DNA of 64,000 bases from PALSA-612 sp963742925. Lineage in GTDB: Bacteria > Actinomycetota > Thermoleophilia > Gaiellales > Gaiellaceae. A model generated the notes under the pieces. The model was not told the origin of the DNA, made no database searches, and saw nothing but the letters and a program-made list of their open reading frames with translations. The stretch is taken from the NCBI GenBank assembly GCA_963742925.1, contig CAVUNV010000004.1, forward strand, positions 124,001 to 188,000, given 5' to 3'. Below are positions 1-8,619 of the stretch, in pieces. Position 1 is the first letter of the stretch. Each line of letters starts with the position of its first letter. Position numbers and translations under genes: made by a program.

Positions 1-580
1 CGAACCGGCCGAGCGCAGGATCGTGGCCGCGCGAGCCGAGCAGACAGGCAGCCTCGAACAGCTTCGCCGTCTTCAGCGCGCAGCGTTCGAGGTAGCTCTC
101 GACGGTCGTGTCGGGATCGTGCGCCTGGCGCCGCTGCAGCGCCTCGCCGCGCGCCAGGCAGAGCGTCGCCTCGGCCAGCATCGCGACCTCCCTCCCGTCC
201 CCGGCCGCCGACAGCTCGGCGAAGGCCCGCGCGAACAGATAGTCGCCCGCGGCACGGGCGGCGGCAGGCCCGTAGGCGGCCCACGCGGCGGCCCGCCCGC
301 GGCGGAACCGCGCGCCGTCGATCAGGTCGTCGTGGACGAGCGTCGCCATGTGGATCAGCTCGACGGCGACACCGGCCGCGAGCGGCGGCGGAGCGTCGGG
401 GCGTGACGACAGGAAGACGAGCATCGGCCGCAGCCGCTTGCCCCCGGCCGCGAGCGCGTCTGCTCCGACGGCGGAGACGACACCTGGATGACTTGCCACC
501 GTCTCCTGCAGCCGCTCCTCCAGCTCGTCGAGGTACGACTCGAGCCCCGGGGCCTCGCGGATCGACGCGAGGACGGTCAC
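1..580 (-). CDS. Polyprenyl diphosphate synthase (C-terminus cut by window edge)
   Basis: Trans-isoprenyl diphosphate synthase that would make the C35-C45 menaquinone side chain. 193 residues are visible from a GTG start. The family signature GGKRLRP lies at about residues 46-52 and the first Asp-rich motif (HDDLID) at about 83-88; the second Asp-rich motif is expected beyond the window edge. The GTG start overlaps the TGA of menG by 4 bp (GTGA), so the two are translationally coupled and the quinone-tail role follows from that neighbour. It could be a hepta-, octa- or nonaprenyl enzyme; chain length cannot be read from the visible part. Confidence 0.9.
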   Translation of the reverse strand, partial: MTVLASIREAPGLESYLDELEERLQETVASHPGVVSAVGADALAAGGKRLRPMLVFLSSRPDAPPPLAAGVAVELIHMATLVHDDLIDGARFRRGRAAAWAAYGPAAARAAGDYLFARAFAELSAAGDGREVAMLAEATLCLARGEALQRRQAHDPDTTVESYLERCALKTAKLFEAACLLGSRGHDPALGRF

Positions 581-1263
581 GCTGCGACTCCGGTGTGGAG
601 CGCCACGATGCCGCCTGCGAAGGTCCGGTAGCGAACGTCTGTGAATCCCGCTGACTCCATCAATTCGGCCAACTCGGGCGGACCGGGAAAGCGACGAACG
701 CTCGCCGGCAGATACGTATAGGCCGCCCCGCCCTTGAAGACACGGCCGAGCAGGGGAACCACCCGGTCGAACCAGAGCCGGTAGAACGGCGCCAGCGCTC
801 CGGTCGGCGTCGTGATCTCCAGGATCCCGAGCCGCCCCTGCGGGCGGAGCACGCGCCGGAGCTCGACGAGCGCGCCGGGAAGGTCGGCGACGTTCCTGAC
901 GCCGAACCCGACCGTCGCCGAGTCGAAGTCCGCGTCCGGAAACGGCAAGGCCAGCACATCTCCTTCGATCCAGGTAACGCCCGGCAGCTTGGCCCGGGCG
1001 CGCTCGAGCATGCGGGGGGAGAAGTCGAGGCCGACCACGTCGCCGGCTCCCGCCTTGACGGCGGCGACGGCCAGATCCCCCGTGCCGCAGCACGCGTCGA
1101 GGACCCGGTCGCCCGGCCGGACGACGGCCTTCACGGTCTCGCGGCGCCAGCGCTGGTCGAGCCCGGCGGTCATCACGCGGTTCATCAGGTCGTAGACCGG
1201 CGCGATCCGATCGAACATCGACCGCACCTCCGGCGCTTCCAACCTGCCTGTCTCGACGCTCAT
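577..1263 (-). CDS. menG: Demethylmenaquinone methyltransferase
   Basis: SAM-dependent C-methyltransferase of the UbiE/MenG family (228 aa), catalysing the last step of menaquinone synthesis at the membrane. The N-terminus has the family segment FDRIAPVYDLMNRVMTAG. Motif I (VLDACCGTGDLA) binds SAM, and the conserved GFGVRNVADL and YTYLPASV segments follow. The ATG at 1261-1263 overlaps the ubiX stop by 4 bp and its own stop overlaps the polyprenyl synthase start, so ubiX-menG-synthase read as one operon. Because the respiratory complex next door looks menaquinol-type, MenG is preferred over a ubiquinone role. Confidence 0.93.
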   Translation of the reverse strand: MSVETGRLEAPEVRSMFDRIAPVYDLMNRVMTAGLDQRWRRETVKAVVRPGDRVLDACCGTGDLAVAAVKAGAGDVVGLDFSPRMLERARAKLPGVTWIEGDVLALPFPDADFDSATVGFGVRNVADLPGALVELRRVLRPQGRLGILEITTPTGALAPFYRLWFDRVVPLLGRVFKGGAAYTYLPASVRRFPGPPELAELMESAGFTDVRYRTFAGGIVALHTGVAA

Positions 1264-1853
1264 TCCTGCCCCCAGCGGCGCGAGAGCGAATGCTCCAGCC
1301 CGATCTGGTCGAGGCAGCGCGCGACGACGAAGCTCACGAGGTCGTCGACGGTCTCGGCGCCGTGGTAGAAGCCCGGCGCCAGGAAGAGGATCGTCGCCCC
1401 GGCGCGGCGCAGCCGGAGCATGTTCTCCAGATGGATGTCCGAGAGCGGCGTCTCGCGTGGCATGACGACGAGCCGGCGGCCCTCCTTGAGGGCGACGCTG
1501 CCGGCGCGCTGGATCAGGTTCGACATCACGCCCGACGAGAGCGCACCGAGCGTCCCCATCGAGCACGGGCAGATCACGTACGCGTCGACCTTCGCCGACC
1601 CGCTCGCATACGGCGCCCGCCAGTCGCGCTCGTCGTGGAGCGTCACCTGCCCGCCCCGGGCATGCTCGAGGAAGCGTGCGAGCGTCTCGTCCCGGGAGAG
1701 GCGCGCGTCACCGTAGAGCTCCGTCGCCAGCACCTCGACCGCGGCGGCCGACGCGCACACGCCGACTTCGCAGTCAGCCTCAGTCAACGCCTGGAGCAGC
1801 CTGGCCGCATACGGCGCCCCCGAAGCACCCGTAATCCCCAGGAAGACATGCAC
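1260..1853 (-). CDS. ubiX: Flavin prenyltransferase UbiX
   Basis: Makes prenylated FMN, the cofactor of UbiD-type decarboxylases (197 aa). The N-terminal FMN-binding segment GITGASGAPYAARLL and the C-terminal region MPRETPLSDIHLENMLRL are typical of UbiX. The start is GTG at 1851-1853; nearby ATG codons are out of frame. It stops inside the menG start (ATGA). With UbiD at 4.6-6.1 kb it fits late decarboxylation of the naphthoate ring, as in the futalosine menaquinone route; no mqnA-D genes are present here, so the pathway assignment is inferred. Confidence 0.93.
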   Translation of the reverse strand: MHVFLGITGASGAPYAARLLQALTEADCEVGVCASAAAVEVLATELYGDARLSRDETLARFLEHARGGQVTLHDERDWRAPYASGSAKVDAYVICPCSMGTLGALSSGVMSNLIQRAGSVALKEGRRLVVMPRETPLSDIHLENMLRLRRAGATILFLAPGFYHGAETVDDLVSFVVARCLDQIGLEHSLSRRWGQE

Positions 1854-1900
1854 ACATGGAGCCTATATACGCGGCCAAACAAGCGGCTCACGGCGACACC

Positions 1901-2002
1901 CGCCGCGAAGTCCGGGCTTTGCCCGGGCGTAGCTCGAGCCGCGAGTGTGCGAATCCAAAGGGAAGGGGGCCCACGGGGGAAACCGGCCGTTTCCCCCGTG
2001 AA
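1901..2002. repeat. Dispersed element family A, copy 1, with terminator-like hairpin
   Basis: About 100 bp filling the gap between ubiX and qcrC. It contains a small hairpin (CCGGGC-TTT-GCCCGG at about 1912-1926) and a strong one: 11-bp stem 1973-1983 / 1989-1999 with loop 1984-1988. Copy 2 at 17669-17771 matches it over nearly its whole length; copy 3 at 46088-46150 lies in the other orientation. Here it starts directly after the qcrC stop codon, so it may terminate qcr transcription, although no long T run follows. Confidence 0.85.
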
Positions 2003-2809
2003 TTACTTGCCGTTCTTCGACGCCTCGAGGAAGATCGCCAGCTGTCGCAGCGTCTGGTCGGGGAGCGCCTGGAACCTCGGCATCGGCGAGCCCGGAGTCT
2101 TGGACGAGGGCTCCTTCAGGTGGGCGATCTGCCAGTCGATGCCTCTCCCTTTCAGGCCTTCCCCGGACAGATCGGGCGCTCCGGAATAGCCGCCGCCCGT
2201 GCCGAGGTAGCTGTGGCAGTTCAGGCAACCGATCTTCGCGAACAGGACCGCACCGGGGATCGCCTCCGCCGGCAGCTTGTTGTGCTTGATCCAGCTCGGC
2301 ACCTTCTTGATGTTCTCGCTGGCCAGCGACTCGGTGGCCGTCGCGCCCTTCCAGGTCAGCACGCCCATCGAGATCACGACCAGGATCGAAGCGACGATCG
2401 CCACGGGGCGGTGTGACAGCCGGCGCTCGGTGCGCCGGTCGAAGAACGGCAGAGCGAGCAGCAGGACGAGGCAGATCGTCGGAACGCCCACGGTGCCGAG
2501 GATCACCGAGTCCGGCCACTTGAAGATCCGCAGCAGGTAGAAGAGGAAGTAGAAGTACCAGTCGGGTCGCGGGACGAACGAGACCGTGCCCGGGTCGGCC
2601 TTGTCGTCGTACTCCTTGCCGAGCAGCCCGGCCGTCGTGCCGTGCGCCGTCTCGTGCCAGACGATCGCGAGCCCGATGATGATCATGATCACGACGAGGC
2701 TCATCACCGTGTCGTGGAACATCGCGCCCGGGAAGAACGGCTTCCCGCGCTTCTTGACGTCCTCCTTGTACCTGGCGAACAGCCGCCGGCGTTCTTCGAG
2801 CGAGCTCAC
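2003..2809 (-). CDS. qcrC: Menaquinol:cytochrome c reductase, cytochrome b C-terminal half fused to cytochrome c
   Basis: 268 aa. Membrane segments at about residues 34-52, 100-123 and 137-153 form the subunit-IV half of cytochrome b, with the Qo-site motif in the form PDWY (residues 82-85) rather than PEWY. A periplasmic cytochrome c domain follows, with heme motif CLNCH at 195-199 and a likely Met ligand in GSPMPRF. This is the Bacillus-type QcrC layout. The GTG start at 2807-2809 overlaps the qcrB stop (GTGA). The protein would pass electrons from the Rieske centre to a terminal oxidase not present here. Confidence 0.93.
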   Translation of the reverse strand: MSSLEERRRLFARYKEDVKKRGKPFFPGAMFHDTVMSLVVIMIIIGLAIVWHETAHGTTAGLLGKEYDDKADPGTVSFVPRPDWYFYFLFYLLRIFKWPDSVILGTVGVPTICLVLLLALPFFDRRTERRLSHRPVAIVASILVVISMGVLTWKGATATESLASENIKKVPSWIKHNKLPAEAIPGAVLFAKIGCLNCHSYLGTGGGYSGAPDLSGEGLKGRGIDWQIAHLKEPSSKTPGSPMPRFQALPDQTLRQLAIFLEASKNGK

Positions 2810-3614
2810 CGGTCGTCTCCGTTCCCCTGGCGGTGCTCGGGCCGGACGAGCCCCTTGCGCGCGGGCTGGTCGGTCTCTTCCTCCTCGAGCCAGGGCGCGC
2901 CGGCCGCCTTCTTCGACCAGGGCGGCGAGGTGACGCCGAGGCGGATCACGAGATAGAGGTGGAGCCCGATCAGAGCCATGATCGCGCCCGGGAGGATGAG
3001 CATGTGGATCGAGTAGAACCTGGCCAGCGTGTCCGGGCCGATCTCGGCTCCTCCCTTCAGGATCGAGCCGAGGAAGGGCCCGACGATCGGCCCCGTCCCG
3101 TTCAGGTTGATGCCGACGACCGTCGCCCAGTACGCGGTCTGGTCCCACGGCAGCAGGTAGCCCGTGAAGCCCTCGAGCATCCCGAGCACGAGCAGCAGCA
3201 CGCCGATGATCCAGTTCAGCTCGCGCGGGTACTTGTAGGCGCCGAACAGGAACACGCGCGCCATGTGGAAGAACATCAGGATGATGAACACGCTCGCGCC
3301 CCAGCGGTGCATGCCGCGGACGAGCCAGCCGAGTGTGATGTCGTTCGTGATGTGCTTGATCGACTCGTAGGCCGAGTTCGGGTCGGGCTTGTAGTACATC
3401 GCCAGGATCACGCCCGTCATCGCCTGGACGAGGAAGGCCGTCAGCGTCGCCGAGCCGAGCGTCTGGAACCAGTTGACGTCGCCCGGGATCTTCCGGAACA
3501 GGAAGTACTTGACCGCGCCGACGAGGCCCGAGCGCTCCTCGAGCCAGTCGATCGGGTAGAGCGCGACGGCTCCGAGCTGCTGCTTTTTCGACGGGGAGGG
3601 GACGGGGTCGCCAT
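2806..3614 (-). CDS. qcrB: Menaquinol:cytochrome c reductase, cytochrome b N-terminal half (frame broken near start)
   Basis: Cytochrome b6-like subunit carrying both b hemes. Four membrane helices are visible, with paired His ligands in helix 2 (HRWGASVFIILMFFH) and helix 4 (IHMLILPGAIMALIGLH). The ATG at 3612-3614 overlaps the qcrA TGA (TGATG). The frame from that ATG does not run into the conserved body: one base must be added in the C run near 3597-3603 to give MATPSPPPSKKQQLGAVALY. This looks like a homopolymer error. Frameshift aside, the gene is about 269 aa and of normal length for the split cytochrome b family. Confidence 0.88.
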
Positions 3615-4546
3615 CAGGACGGAGGCTGGATCGGGTAGAAGATCTGCTCCCAGCCGTCGACGTGCTGGCCCGGCCCGGCCCGGTTGTACTTGTGGATCTG
3701 GGCGTCTGGCGCCGGAGCTTACGACGTAGGAGACGCTGTAGTTACGGCCGAGGATCAGGTGGCCGTGCACGATGGAGAACTCGAAGCGGTCGAGCGCGCG
3801 CGGCGGCGGCCCGGCTGTCCGGTTGCCCTCGTCGCTGTAGGCGCCGCCGTGGCAGGGACAGCTGTAGCCCGAGACGGCGAGCACCGGAGTCGTGGTGACT
3901 TCCTCGAGCCCGGTCGTCTTGAACGTCGTCTTCTTGGTCGTCCTGGAGGAGCCCGAGCGGCTGCACCGGGCAGCCGAGATGCACGCAGCGGTTCGAGAGG
4001 ATCGTGAAGCTCGGCTCGTTCTTGAGGAGGCCGTTGTTACGGACGAAGACCGTGCGGCTCGAGACGGCGCCGTCGGCGGGGACGAGCAGGAAGGTGGTCA
4101 CCAGCCATTGGGTTTGCGGGTACCGACTCGAGCGGACCGAGGTCGACCGGCTTCTTCGACTGCTTGAGGAACGGCGGGACGATCGCCAGCCAGATCGGCG
4201 GGACCGTGACGAACACGCCGATCAGAGCGCCGAGACCGAGCGTCACGCCCTTGAGGAAGCCCTGGCGCGACGTCGTCGGCGCCTCGGGGCGGCGCGCGGG
4301 CGGCGGCGGGCCGGGCTCGGAAGGCGGCGGCGGGGCGGCGGCCTTCTCCTCGGGATGACTGCCGAGGTCGCGCAGCCAGAGGAAACCGAAGATGAGGGTG
4401 ATGGCGCCGCCGATCGCGACGATCCACCAGCTGATCACGAGCCCCACGAGCAGGCAGGCGACGCCGACCGCGACGCCGATCGGCCACACGCTCGGGCCGG
4501 GGACGTCAGGCTTCTTCTCGCCCTGCTCCGGATCCACCCTCGACAC
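3614..4546 (-). CDS. qcrA: Rieske iron-sulfur subunit (three apparent frame breaks)
   Basis: Rieske 2Fe-2S protein of the bc complex. Residues about 20-60 form one or two membrane segments, then a Pro-rich linker, then a further hydrophobic TAT-like segment (SRQGFLKGVTLGLGALIGVF), then the Rieske domain. Both cluster-binding boxes are present, CVHLGC and CPCHGG. The domain is readable only across three frames, with breaks near 4105-4118, 3935-3960 and 3715-3722. The last frame gives the tail KYNRAGPGQHVDGWEQIF and stops at 3614-3616. No residues are missing at the breaks, so sequence errors are more likely than a pseudogene. It is first gene of qcrA-B-C. Confidence 0.85.
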
Positions 4547-4571
4547 GCCCCTCTCTCGCTTTGCCGCGACG

Positions 4572-4600
4572 ATTCAACCGTCGCCAACCGTGACTGTCAA
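4572..4600 (-). promoter_or_regulatory. Sigma-70-type promoter for qcrABC
   Basis: On the minus strand a perfect -35 TTGACA (4595-4600) is followed after 17 nt by TTGAAT (4572-4577), a reasonable -10. The -10 lies 25 nt upstream of the qcrA ATG. It sits in the gap between ubiD and qcrA, where a promoter for the respiratory operon is expected. Confidence 0.6.
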
Positions 4601-4626
4601 CGACGTAACACTTGACGCGACGGGGA

Positions 4627-6093
4627 CTATGACGCATCGACCGTACGGCCGCCGGACGGTATGCCGTACTCGGCCCACCGCGCGTCGACGAGCGACCTGA
4701 TCTCGTCGCTCATGGCGATCTCGTCCGGCCACTCGCGAGCGCCCTCCGCAGGCCCCTTGTGCGTGGCGTCGAAGCCGAGCTTGCCGCCGTAGCAGGGGAT
4801 GGTCGGCGTGTGGTCGAGCTGGTCGAGCGGCCCCTCGGAGAGCAGCACGTCGCGCTTCGGATCGACGTTGGCGCAGACGCGGAAGAACACGTCTTCGTAG
4901 TCGTGGACGTCCACGTGCTCGTCGACGACGACCACCGCCTTCGTGAGGCTGAGCAGGCCGAGGCCCCAGACCGCGTGCATCACCTTCCGGGCGTGGCCGG
5001 GATAGGCCTTGCGGATCGAGACGATCACGCAGTTGTGGAAGGCACCGGCGACCGGAAGGTCGTAGTCGACGATCTCCGGAACAGACATGCGGATCGCGGG
5101 CAGGAAGATCCGCTCGGTCGCCCTGCCGAGCCATGCGTCCTCGGCCGGCGGCTTGCCGACGACGATCGACGGGTAGATCGCATCGCGGCGCATCGTCATC
5201 GCCGTCAGGTGGAAGATCGGGAACGGCTCGGCCGGCGAGTAGTAGCCCGTGTGGTCGCCGAACGGGCCCTCGATCCCCTCGTCGCCTGCCTCGACGTAAC
5301 CCTCGAGCACGATCTCCGCGTTCGCCGGCACCTCGAGGTCGACCGTCTTCGCCTTGACCAGCTCGACCGGCTCGCCGCGCAGGAACCCGGCGAGCATGAA
5401 CTCGTCGATGTGCTTCGGAAGCGGCGCGCTGGCCGAGTAGGCGGTCACCGGGTCGAGCCCGAGCGCGACCGCGACGTCGAGGCGGCCGTCGGTCGCCAGG
5501 TAGTCCATGCGCCCGTCCTTGTGAACCTGCCAGTGCATGAAGGTCGAGCGCCGGTCGATCTTCTGCATGCGGTACATGCCGACGTTGCGCGTGCCTGTGC
5601 GCGGATCCTTCGTGATCACCGCCGGGAGCGTGATGAACGGCGACGGGTCGCCCGGCCAGCAGCGCTGGATCGGGAGCAGGTCGAGGTCCACCTCGTCGCC
5701 CTCGAGGACGACCTCCTGGCACGGCCCCGACCGCACCGACTTCGGCATCGAGTCGGCGATCGACTTGAGCTTCGCGAGGCCCTTCACCTTCTCGACGAGG
5801 CCCTGCGGCGGCTGCATCTCGATGACCGCCTCGAGCCTCCCGGCGACGTCGTCGAGGCTCTTCGCGTCGAATGCGAGGCACATGCGCCGCTCGGTGCCGA
5901 ACTGGTTGATCAGGAGCGGATGCGCCGAGCCCTTCGGGCGCTCGAAGAGCAGCGCCGGCCCTTCCGCCTTGACCGTCCGGTCGACGACCTCCGTGATCTC
6001 GAGGTCCGGATCGACCTCGGCCGAGACGCGGACGAGCTCGCCCTCGCGCTCGAGGAGCTTGATCCAGGCGCGGAGGTCGGCAGGAGGGGCCAT
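4627..6093 (-). CDS. ubiD: UbiD-family decarboxylase
   Basis: Prenyl-FMN-dependent aromatic acid decarboxylase, about 488 aa, cytoplasmic. Typical UbiD features are the N-terminal DLRAWIKLLEREGEL, the central TGTRNVGMYRMQ, and the Glu-rich EGPFGDHTGYYSP region that holds catalytic residues. The ATG at 6091-6093 is chosen because residues upstream (ORF extension to 6129) do not match the family. UbiX, which makes its cofactor, is 3 kb away on the same strand, and menG lies beside ubiX. A role in decarboxylating a menaquinone precursor is inferred; another aromatic substrate is possible. Confidence 0.9.
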   Translation of the reverse strand: MAPPADLRAWIKLLEREGELVRVSAEVDPDLEITEVVDRTVKAEGPALLFERPKGSAHPLLINQFGTERRMCLAFDAKSLDDVAGRLEAVIEMQPPQGLVEKVKGLAKLKSIADSMPKSVRSGPCQEVVLEGDEVDLDLLPIQRCWPGDPSPFITLPAVITKDPRTGTRNVGMYRMQKIDRRSTFMHWQVHKDGRMDYLATDGRLDVAVALGLDPVTAYSASAPLPKHIDEFMLAGFLRGEPVELVKAKTVDLEVPANAEIVLEGYVEAGDEGIEGPFGDHTGYYSPAEPFPIFHLTAMTMRRDAIYPSIVVGKPPAEDAWLGRATERIFLPAIRMSVPEIVDYDLPVAGAFHNCVIVSIRKAYPGHARKVMHAVWGLGLLSLTKAVVVVDEHVDVHDYEDVFFRVCANVDPKRDVLLSEGPLDQLDHTPTIPCYGGKLGFDATHKGPAEGAREWPDEIAMSDEIRSLVDARWAEYGIPSGGRTVDAS

Positions 6094-6176
6094 GCCGGGC
6101 GTCAGTCTACGGCCGACGGGCATCGACACCGGCCGTTGCCGGCCGTCCGCCGGGCGTCTTCTGCAGTCGGCACGGC

Positions 6177-7094
6177 ATGATCCATTCTGTGCGCACTTAC
6201 GTCACCGGGGCGAGCGGGTTCATCGGCGGGCACGTCGTGCGCGAGCTGCGCTCCGCCGGGCACGAGGTCGGAGACGAGTGGATCGACCTGCTCGACCGCG
6301 AGCGGCTCCGGCGGGCGATCTCGGGCTGTGACGCGGTGTTCCACCTCGCAGCGCTTTACAGCTACGACGCGCCGGCCTCCGAGCACGAGCGCGTCAACGT
6401 CGAAGGAACACGAGTGGTCGTCGAGCTCTGCCGGGAGCTCGGCGTTCGGCGCCTCGTGCACACGTCGACCTGCGGAACCTGCGGGCCGGTGGCCGGCCGC
6501 CCCGCGACGGAGGAGGACGGGCCGCCCGACTGGGAGCTGGCCGTCCCGTACAAGCGGACGAAGCTCGAGGCCGAGCGCATCGTCCTCGCGGCCGCGCGTG
6601 AGGGGCTCGACGCGGTCGTCGTCAACCCGACGACGCCGGTCGGGGAGGGCGACCGCTTTCCGACGCCGACGGGCCGGATGATCGAGGGCGTCGCGACGGG
6701 CCGCTACCGCGGCTACGTCGACACCGGCGTCAACGTCGTGGACGTGCGGGACGTCGCGCGCGGGCACGTACTCGCGCTCGAGCGGGGCCGGAGCGGCGAG
6801 CGCTATCTGCTCGGCGGCGTCGATCTCACGCTGCAGGAGCTGTTCGGCGCCGTCGCGGACCTGGCCGGACGGCCGCGACCGCGCGTGCGCGTTCCGTACG
6901 CGGCCGCGCAGGCTCTCGCACGCGCCCGGGTGGCGAACACCGAGGAGGTCACGCTCGCGCGGCTGCCGATGTACTACTCGTGGGAGAAGGCCGCGCGCGA
7001 GCTCGGCTACAACCCGGGCCCCGTCGAGCCGGCGCTCGCGCGCGCGGTCCGAGACGCGCTCGACCGGGCCGGCCTGCTCCGCGGCGACTTCTGA
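6177..7094 (+). CDS. NAD-dependent epimerase/dehydratase, HpnA-like
   Basis: Extended short-chain dehydrogenase, 305 aa. The Rossmann motif TGASGFIGG lies at residues 10-18 and the catalytic Y125-x3-K129 pair in VPYKRTK. The segments NPTTPVGEGD, PTPTGRMI and YVDTGVNVVDVRDVARGH resemble the hopanoid-associated sugar epimerase HpnA. No squalene-hopene cyclase gene is nearby, so the hopanoid link is unproven and a general nucleotide-sugar epimerase remains possible. ATG at 6177 is used; a GTG at 6189 would trim four residues. It is monocistronic, followed by a terminator. Confidence 0.85.
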   Translation: MIHSVRTYVTGASGFIGGHVVRELRSAGHEVGDEWIDLLDRERLRRAISGCDAVFHLAALYSYDAPASEHERVNVEGTRVVVELCRELGVRRLVHTSTCGTCGPVAGRPATEEDGPPDWELAVPYKRTKLEAERIVLAAAREGLDAVVVNPTTPVGEGDRFPTPTGRMIEGVATGRYRGYVDTGVNVVDVRDVARGHVLALERGRSGERYLLGGVDLTLQELFGAVADLAGRPRPRVRVPYAAAQALARARVANTEEVTLARLPMYYSWEKAARELGYNPGPVEPALARAVRDALDRAGLLRGDF

Positions 7095-7097
7095 ACA

Positions 7098-7127
7098 GAG
7101 GAGGGGCCGCGGCGCCGGCCCCTCCTC
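7098..7127 (+). terminator. Intrinsic terminator-like hairpin after the epimerase
   Basis: A perfect 12-bp stem, GAGGAGGGGCCG (7098-7109) with CGGCCCCTCCTC (7116-7127), and a 6-nt loop, beginning 3 nt after the stop codon. Only TT follows rather than a long U tract, as is common in high-GC genomes. Confidence 0.75.
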
Positions 7128-7228
7128 TTCGAACGGCTCAGCCGCTCGAGATCGCCGGCGAGATCGGTCGTTCCACCCCCGGAACGTCCCGTATGCCCGG
7201 CACTCCGCTCACGATCATCCAAACTCCC

Positions 7229-7268
7229 GATCGCACGACAATCGCAACCCGGTCGCAGCGCCGGGCGA
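7229..7268. promoter_or_regulatory. Heptamer array with 11-bp period, downstream of the Calx-beta gene
   Basis: GATCGCA (7229-7235), AATCGCA (7240-7246), GGTCGCA (7251-7257) and weaker CGGGCGA (7262-7268) occur with exact 11-bp spacing (7-mer plus 4-bp spacer). The same motif series appears at 8562-8590 on the other side of the Calx-beta gene in the same orientation. This spacing is that of SARP/OmpR-type tandem binding sites. Confidence 0.5.
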
Positions 7269-7331
7269 CCTCGGGAAGCGCGAGGGGCCGCGCATAGGCG
7301 GCACCTCGCTGATTCGATCGATGGTGCTCGG

Positions 7332-8435
7332 CTACCAGATGCCGAGCCCGACGGCGAAGTTCGACAATCCACCTGGAAGCGCTGCATTGGTTGCCCCGGT
7401 CAGATGGACGGTGACCGTTGCGAACTCCCACACGTGGTGCAGATTGGGCGTGTAGCTGTACGTTCCGGTCGTCACCAGCGGATCGAAGTGCACCGTTCCG
7501 GTTCCGTACGATCCCCACCCGAGCACGAACCGCTCGAGGCTCACGTCAACCGGCAGCTGGCTCTGGCCGGTGAGGGTGAGTGCGAAATTCAGCGTCCCAC
7601 CGTGGTGAACGTGGCCCGCGTCGGAGATGTGCACGACCGGCATCGGGTCGTTGTCGTTCACGACGCCGGAGCCGTCAGCCGTGCCGATGGTCGCATTCGT
7701 CGCCGAGCTCAGATGCAGGACCACGGTCTCCGGCCCCTCGTAGATGTCGTCGTCCTTCGTCTGGATCACGAACGACGTGCCCGCCGTGCTGTACGCCGGG
7801 ATGGTCGGCGAGGCCGTGGAGTGGCCCGTGATGTCGTTCTCGTCGAAGTTCGCCGAGGTTCCGGCTCCCCTGGCGATGTTCACCGACACCGGCAGGTAAC
7901 TCGGATTCGACAGCGTGATCGGGAAGGTCAACGCTGCACCCTCCGTGACCGTGCCCGCGTCGCCGATGCTCACCGTCGGAATCGGATCGTCGTCGAAGAT
8001 CGTGAACGTGGCCGTGGGCTTCGCGATGACCACCCACGGGTCGTCGGACCAGATGTGCACCGTGACGGTCCGATTCGGCTCGTAGATGTTGTCGTCGAAG
8101 CTGGTCAGCGAGCAATTCGTGACCAGCCCGTTCCAGTCGATCGTCGCGGTGCCGCTCTGCTCCGCGTAGTCGAGCCCCGCGGTGGCGGTACCGTCGGTCG
8201 TGTACCAGTAGATGTGACTCTGGGTGGCAGCCGGGACGGAACCCCGGGCCGTGATCTGCATCGTCCCGTCGACACCCTCGGTGGCCGACCCGTTCCAGAT
8301 CGAGACCTGGAGCAGGGTGTAGCTCGGCGGAGGCGGAGGCGGCCCAATCGCCCCGGACGCCCCTCCGATGCCGACTGCGAAGATCGCCGCAACCGCAGCC
8401 GCGAGCGCGGCCCCGATCAGCGCACTGCGTTTCAT
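7332..8435 (-). CDS. Secreted Calx-beta domain protein
   Basis: 367 aa. An N-terminal signal peptide (KRSALIGAALAAAVAAIFAV) is followed by a short poly-Pro linker and two clear Calx-beta-like domains plus a third partial one. The tell-tale motifs are DGTATAGLDY, DDNIYEPNRTVTVHI and KDDDIYEGPETVVLHL, with acidic Ca2+-binding loops ending in FDDDP and NDNDP. Such domains bind calcium and mediate extracellular adhesion. The ATG at 8433-8435 is preceded by AAAGGAAG; the long extension upstream of it is rejected because the signal peptide begins here. No enzymatic domain is visible. Confidence 0.85.
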   Translation of the reverse strand: MKRSALIGAALAAAVAAIFAVGIGGASGAIGPPPPPPSYTLLQVSIWNGSATEGVDGTMQITARGSVPAATQSHIYWYTTDGTATAGLDYAEQSGTATIDWNGLVTNCSLTSFDDNIYEPNRTVTVHIWSDDPWVVIAKPTATFTIFDDDPIPTVSIGDAGTVTEGAALTFPITLSNPSYLPVSVNIARGAGTSANFDENDITGHSTASPTIPAYSTAGTSFVIQTKDDDIYEGPETVVLHLSSATNATIGTADGSGVVNDNDPMPVVHISDAGHVHHGGTLNFALTLTGQSQLPVDVSLERFVLGWGSYGTGTVHFDPLVTTGTYSYTPNLHHVWEFATVTVHLTGATNAALPGGLSNFAVGLGIW

Positions 8436-8561
8436 CACTGCCTCGCTTCCTTTGCCCCCTGCAGTTGCACGCACCCTCTCTGGCCTCACCCCGCGCCGGG
8501 GGCACGCCGAAGGACGGCCAGACCCTGTTACGCACATACGGCCGCGATGCTCGCCTGCGGC

Positions 8562-8590
8562 GATCGCAATTCGATCGCAATCCGGTCGCA
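8562..8590. promoter_or_regulatory. Heptamer array with 11-bp period, upstream of the Calx-beta gene
   Basis: GATCGCA (8562-8568), GATCGCA (8573-8579) and GGTCGCA (8584-8590) have exact 11-bp period, 127 bp upstream of the Calx-beta start. They match the array at 7229-7268. Tandem heptamers with 4-bp spacers are the usual target layout for SARP regulators, so this may control the Calx-beta gene. Confidence 0.55.
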
Positions 8591-8619
8591 CGGCCGAGCG
8601 ACGAGAGGAGAGCGCGCCG

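Noticed and set aside
4759..6180. Long plus-strand ORF (473 aa) opposite ubiD
   Set aside because: Low-complexity Arg/Glu/Asp-rich shadow of a strongly conserved minus-strand gene. Many similar antisense ORFs occur in this high-GC DNA.
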